DNA from: Anaerolineae bacterium
GTDB lineage: Bacteria; Chloroflexota; Anaerolineae; UBA4142; SHND01
Assembly (NCBI GenBank): GCA_020851635.1
Contig: JADZCJ010000032.1
Location: 20,238 to 84,237, forward strand
Direction: 5' to 3'
Length of the DNA stretch: 64,000 nucleotides
In this document: positions 61,132-64,000 of the stretch, one piece after another
How positions within the stretch are numbered: the first letter of the stretch is position 1
Layout of the letters: every line of letters begins with the position of its first letter
Notes under the pieces: model-generated
Database searches by the model: none
Seen by the model: only the letters and a program-made list of their open reading frames with translations
What the model was told of the DNA's origin: nothing
Translations under genes and position numbers: made by a program

Positions 61132-63954
61132 ATGAGTGACCCTACTTTGAGCTCTGATGGTCAACCGGCGCCCTACCGTCAACATGCTGCCCGGGTCATT
61201 GAATATTTCAAGACCGATGCAGACCGCGGTCTGACCACAACTGAAGCGCAAGCGCGTCTCGCCCGCTATGGCAAGAACGAACTTGCGCACGCGCCACCGC
61301 CGCCTGCGTGGCGCAAATTCCTGGCGCAGTTCCAAAACCCTCTCACCGGACTGCTGCTCGCTGCCACCGTAATTTCCTTTGTCGCGTGGTTGATCGAGGA
61401 CCATGGCGGGCTTCCATACGAGACCATCACCATCCTCGCCATTGTCATTCTCAACGCGGTCCTCGGGTTCATTCAGGAGAATCGCGCCGAGCACGCCGTC
61501 GCCGCGCTGCAGGCAATGACCGCGCCCACCGCGCGCGTGATGCGCGATGGCGCACAAAAAACCATCCGCGCCGATGAGGTTGTGCCCGGGGATGTTTTGT
61601 TGATCGAAGAGGGCGATACCCTGCCCGCCGATGCGCGTGTGATCGAGTCAATTGCGTTGCGCGTTGCCGAAAGCGCGCTGACGGGCGAAAGCGCCTCGGT
61701 CAGCAAGGACAGCGACCCCATTCCCGAGCAAGTCGGCATCGGCGATCAGCACAATATGGTCTTTGGCGGCACGGCAATCACTTCGGGGCGCGGCCGCGCG
61801 ATCGTCGTTAGCACGGGCGCCGCTACTCAAATCGGAAAAATCGCGGGCAGTTTGCAGGAGCAAAAAGAAGAAGCGACCCCGCTCCAAAAAGAACTGGACA
61901 ATGTCGGCACCCTGCTCGGAAGGATTGTGATTGTCATTGCCATAAGCATGGGCATCACTTTGCTGATCGTCAATCGTGCCACGCGTTCGCTCGACCAATT
62001 TGTGGACATTCTCCTGCTCGCCGTATCCCTCGCCGTCGCCGCCGTGCCCGAAGGACTGACGGCGATTACGACGATTGTCCTTTCGCTCGGCATGTCGCGC
62101 ATGGCAAAGCGGAATGTCATTGTTCGAAAATTGAGCGCGGTTGAAACGCTCGGCTCGACGACCGTGATATGCACCGACAAGACGGGCACCCTGACCAAAA
62201 ACGAAATGACCGTGCGCGCGGTCGTCACTCCGCTCGGACGGGTTGACATCACGGGCATCGGCTATGAGCCGGAAGGCGAGATGCAAGAGAACGGCGTAAC
62301 GCTTTCGGTAGAAACTCCGCTTGGCGAACAAACGCAGCGCACGCTGCGTTTTGCCGCGCTCGCCAACAATGCGAACGTGGTTGAACAGGGAGGACGCTGG
62401 GTCATTCAGGGCGATCCCACAGAGGCGGCGCTCGTCGTCGCCGCCTACAAGGTTGGGTTGACCGCGCAACAGCTGCGGGAGCGTTTCCAGCGTGTTGCCG
62501 AAATGCCGTTCTCCTCCGAGCGCAAAATGATGAGCGCCGCAGTCCGGGACGCCGAACATCTGGACCGCATCGCCGTCGCGTCCAAGGGCGCGCCCGATGT
62601 CCTCTTGTCACGCTGCGCCAACGAGCGGATTGGCAGTGATATTCGTCCGCTCACGCCCGAACGCCGCGTCGAAATTCAGCAAGCCATTCACGAGCTTGCC
62701 CTCCAAGCGCTGCGCACGCTCGGCGTGGCGTATCGTTATCTCGACCGTGATCGCATCACGGGCAAAATTACAGAGGAGCACGAGGGCGAGCTAACCTGGC
62801 TGGGCGCCGTCGGCATGATTGACCCGCCGCGCCAAGAAGCCAGGGAGGCGGTGCGTATAGCTCAAAGCGCGGGCGTGCGTTCCATCATGATCACGGGCGA
62901 TCACCCCGCCACCGGGGCGGCGATTGCCCGGGAGCTCGGCATATTGGAGCCGGACGGCCGAGCCGTCACGGGCGCAGAACTCCAAAGGACGGATGAGATT
63001 CAATTGCGCGACCTCGTCAAGCGTTTTTCGGTCTTTGCCCGCGTTGCTCCCGAGCACAAACTCCGCATCGTGCGCGCCCTCAAAGCGAACGGCGAGATTG
63101 CTGCCATGACCGGGGACGGCGTCAACGACGCGCCCGCGCTCAAAGCGGCGGATATTGGCGTGGCGATGGGAATTACAGGCACCGATGTCTCCAAAGGCGC
63201 GTCCGACATGATTCTCACCGACGATAATTTTGCGAGCATCGTCGCGGCAGTCGAAGAAGGACGTTCGATTTTTGCCAATATCCAGAAATTCCTGCGCTAT
63301 CTCTTGTCTTCCAATATCGGCGAAGTGCTCGTCATGTTTTTTGGTGTTGTCCTCGGCGGAATCATCGGGCTGGCGCCGGAAGAGGGTTCGTCCATTATCG
63401 TTCCACTATTGGCAGTCCAAATCCTCTGGATCAATCTGCTGACCGATTCGGGTCCCGCGCTTGCGTTGGGGGTGGATCCGCCCGATCCGAATGTCATGAA
63501 GAAAAAGCCGCGTGACCCGCGCAGCCGCGTCATTACGCACGCCATGTGGTTCGATATCGCGTTTGTGGGCGCCATCATGATGGTGGGCACGCTGGCTGTT
63601 ATGGATGCTTCGCTCCGCGGCGGCATCATTTCCGGAGTGAATGGGGGCATGGAATATGCCCAGACGATGGCATTCACCACGCTGGTCTTTTTTCAACTCT
63701 TTAACGCGCTCAATGCGCGGTCCGACGAATTGTCCGCGTTTTCCGGTCTCTTTGCCAATAAATGGTTGTGGGTCGCGCTTGGGGTCTCGGTTGTCCTCCA
63801 AATCCTCGTCATCTATCTGCCGTTTTTGCAGCAAGCGTTCAACACCGTCCCGCTCTCGCCGACGGATTGGGTCGTCTGCATTTTGGTAGGCAGCACCGTG
63901 TTATGGCTGCGCGAACTCGTCAAATTCTGGGACCGGCGCCGCCGCACTGGTTGA
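61132..63954 (+). CDS. P-type cation-transporting ATPase (P2-type, Ca2+-ATPase-like)
   Basis: A 940-residue P-type ATPase. The phosphorylation motif is DKTGTLTKNEMT with the catalytic Asp at residue 349; TGES (ALTGESASV) is the actuator loop, TGDGVNDAPAL the hinge. TM4 reads AAVPEGLTAITTIVLSLGM, close to the PEGLPA of Ca2+ pumps, and TM6 has NLLTDSGPALALGVDPPD. Cation-ATPase N and C domains are present. It resembles bacterial PMR1-like calcium or manganese exporters. The ATG at 61132 lacks a strong ribosome binding site. A hairpin follows the stop at the window edge. Confidence 0.92.
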   Translation: MSDPTLSSDGQPAPYRQHAARVIEYFKTDADRGLTTTEAQARLARYGKNELAHAPPPPAWRKFLAQFQNPLTGLLLAATVISFVAWLIEDHGGLPYETITILAIVILNAVLGFIQENRAEHAVAALQAMTAPTARVMRDGAQKTIRADEVVPGDVLLIEEGDTLPADARVIESIALRVAESALTGESASVSKDSDPIPEQVGIGDQHNMVFGGTAITSGRGRAIVVSTGAATQIGKIAGSLQEQKEEATPLQKELDNVGTLLGRIVIVIAISMGITLLIVNRATRSLDQFVDILLLAVSLAVAAVPEGLTAITTIVLSLGMSRMAKRNVIVRKLSAVETLGSTTVICTDKTGTLTKNEMTVRAVVTPLGRVDITGIGYEPEGEMQENGVTLSVETPLGEQTQRTLRFAALANNANVVEQGGRWVIQGDPTEAALVVAAYKVGLTAQQLRERFQRVAEMPFSSERKMMSAAVRDAEHLDRIAVASKGAPDVLLSRCANERIGSDIRPLTPERRVEIQQAIHELALQALRTLGVAYRYLDRDRITGKITEEHEGELTWLGAVGMIDPPRQEAREAVRIAQSAGVRSIMITGDHPATGAAIARELGILEPDGRAVTGAELQRTDEIQLRDLVKRFSVFARVAPEHKLRIVRALKANGEIAAMTGDGVNDAPALKAADIGVAMGITGTDVSKGASDMILTDDNFASIVAAVEEGRSIFANIQKFLRYLLSSNIGEVLVMFFGVVLGGIIGLAPEEGSSIIVPLLAVQILWINLLTDSGPALALGVDPPDPNVMKKKPRDPRSRVITHAMWFDIAFVGAIMMVGTLAVMDASLRGGIISGVNGGMEYAQTMAFTTLVFFQLFNALNARSDELSAFSGLFANKWLWVALGVSVVLQILVIYLPFLQQAFNTVPLSPTDWVVCILVGSTVLWLRELVKFWDRRRRTG

Positions 63955-63979
63955 ATCTGAATCTAAAAACCAGCGAGGT

Positions 63980-64000
63980 CGGGCGAACTTGGTTCGCCCG
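63980..64000 (+). terminator. Hairpin after the P-type ATPase, cut by the window edge
   Basis: CGGGCGAAC at 63980-63988 pairs with 63992-64000 around a 3-nt loop, 26 nt after the ATPase stop. Any T-run would lie beyond the window. Confidence 0.6.

Overview
This window is a 64 kb piece of a high-GC bacterial chromosome with tightly packed genes, many sharing ATGA or TTGA stop/start overlaps. It probably comes from a member of the Chloroflexota (Anaerolineae-like). This is an inference from gene content: an NBR1-type Ig-like lipoprotein, coenzyme F420 genes, an NDP-forming acyl-CoA synthetase fused to GNAT, a DUF2207 protein and several GT-C membrane glycosyltransferases. Extended -10 promoters also sit 6-8 nt from start codons, which predicts leaderless mRNAs. 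No rRNA, tRNA, CRISPR array or prophage structural gene was seen.

Layout. 1-7.3 kb: end of an amino-acid ABC transporter ATPase, a short FtsK-like ATPase, a small membrane protein, a DUF2207 protein, a LarA-like lactate racemase and an apparently intracellular subtilase with N-terminal Cys pairs and a C-terminal glycogen-binding-like domain. 7.3-16 kb: an amidoligase cluster (esterase, 114-aa orphan, low-molecular-weight phosphatase-like protein, three ATP-grasp proteins including a circularly permuted type, and a YbdK-type carboxylate-amine ligase) that probably makes a small peptide or amide. It is interrupted at about 12.9-14.76 kb by an AT-richer two-gene insertion (a GGQHR-motif protein plus a HEPN-like protein with an Rx4H motif). 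That pair lies next to a DUF433 antitoxin-like gene whose partner appears cut to 12 codons. It is the best candidate here for an undescribed, probably defensive, module. 16-21.4 kb (minus strand): nucleoside hydrolase, NBR1/PPC lipoprotein, penicillin acylase-type hydrolase. 21.7-25.7 kb: acyl-CoA synthetase/GNAT fusion, a MITE-like inverted repeat element and an aldo/keto reductase.

25.9-48.5 kb is a catabolic island resembling the enterobacterial yge/ssnA/xdhD (selenium-linked molybdenum hydroxylase) locus: FAD subunit, a fused 2Fe-2S/molybdopterin hydroxylase, M20 and M14 peptidases, YgeY-like hydrolase, PLP dehydratase, YgeW-like carbamoyltransferase, carbamate kinase, two threonine-synthase-like PLP enzymes and the SsnA amidohydrolase, with GT-C glycosyltransferases and a TatA-DUF4062-FGE fusion (frameshifted) between them. 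A plausible reading is that N-heterocycles and N-acyl or dipeptide compounds are oxidised and hydrolysed to carbamoyl intermediates, which YgeW and carbamate kinase convert to ATP, ammonia and CO2. 48.5-53.4 kb adds F420 genes (NADPH:F420 reductase, CofE, CofD), an F420/flavin luciferase-like oxidoreductase, a Gfo/Idh/MocA dehydrogenase and an ASCH protein.

53.5-64 kb: CoxG-like protein, NUDIX hydrolase, then on the minus strand an exosortase with its apparent dedicated substrate (a VIT/vWA membrane protein with a PEP-CTERM-like tail) and a DinB-like protein, and on the plus strand a ComEA-like DNA-binding protein and a P-type cation ATPase. Heptamer tandem repeats recur in the intergenic gaps, usually just upstream of start codons. 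All functional calls rest on motif recognition by eye; no database search was run.
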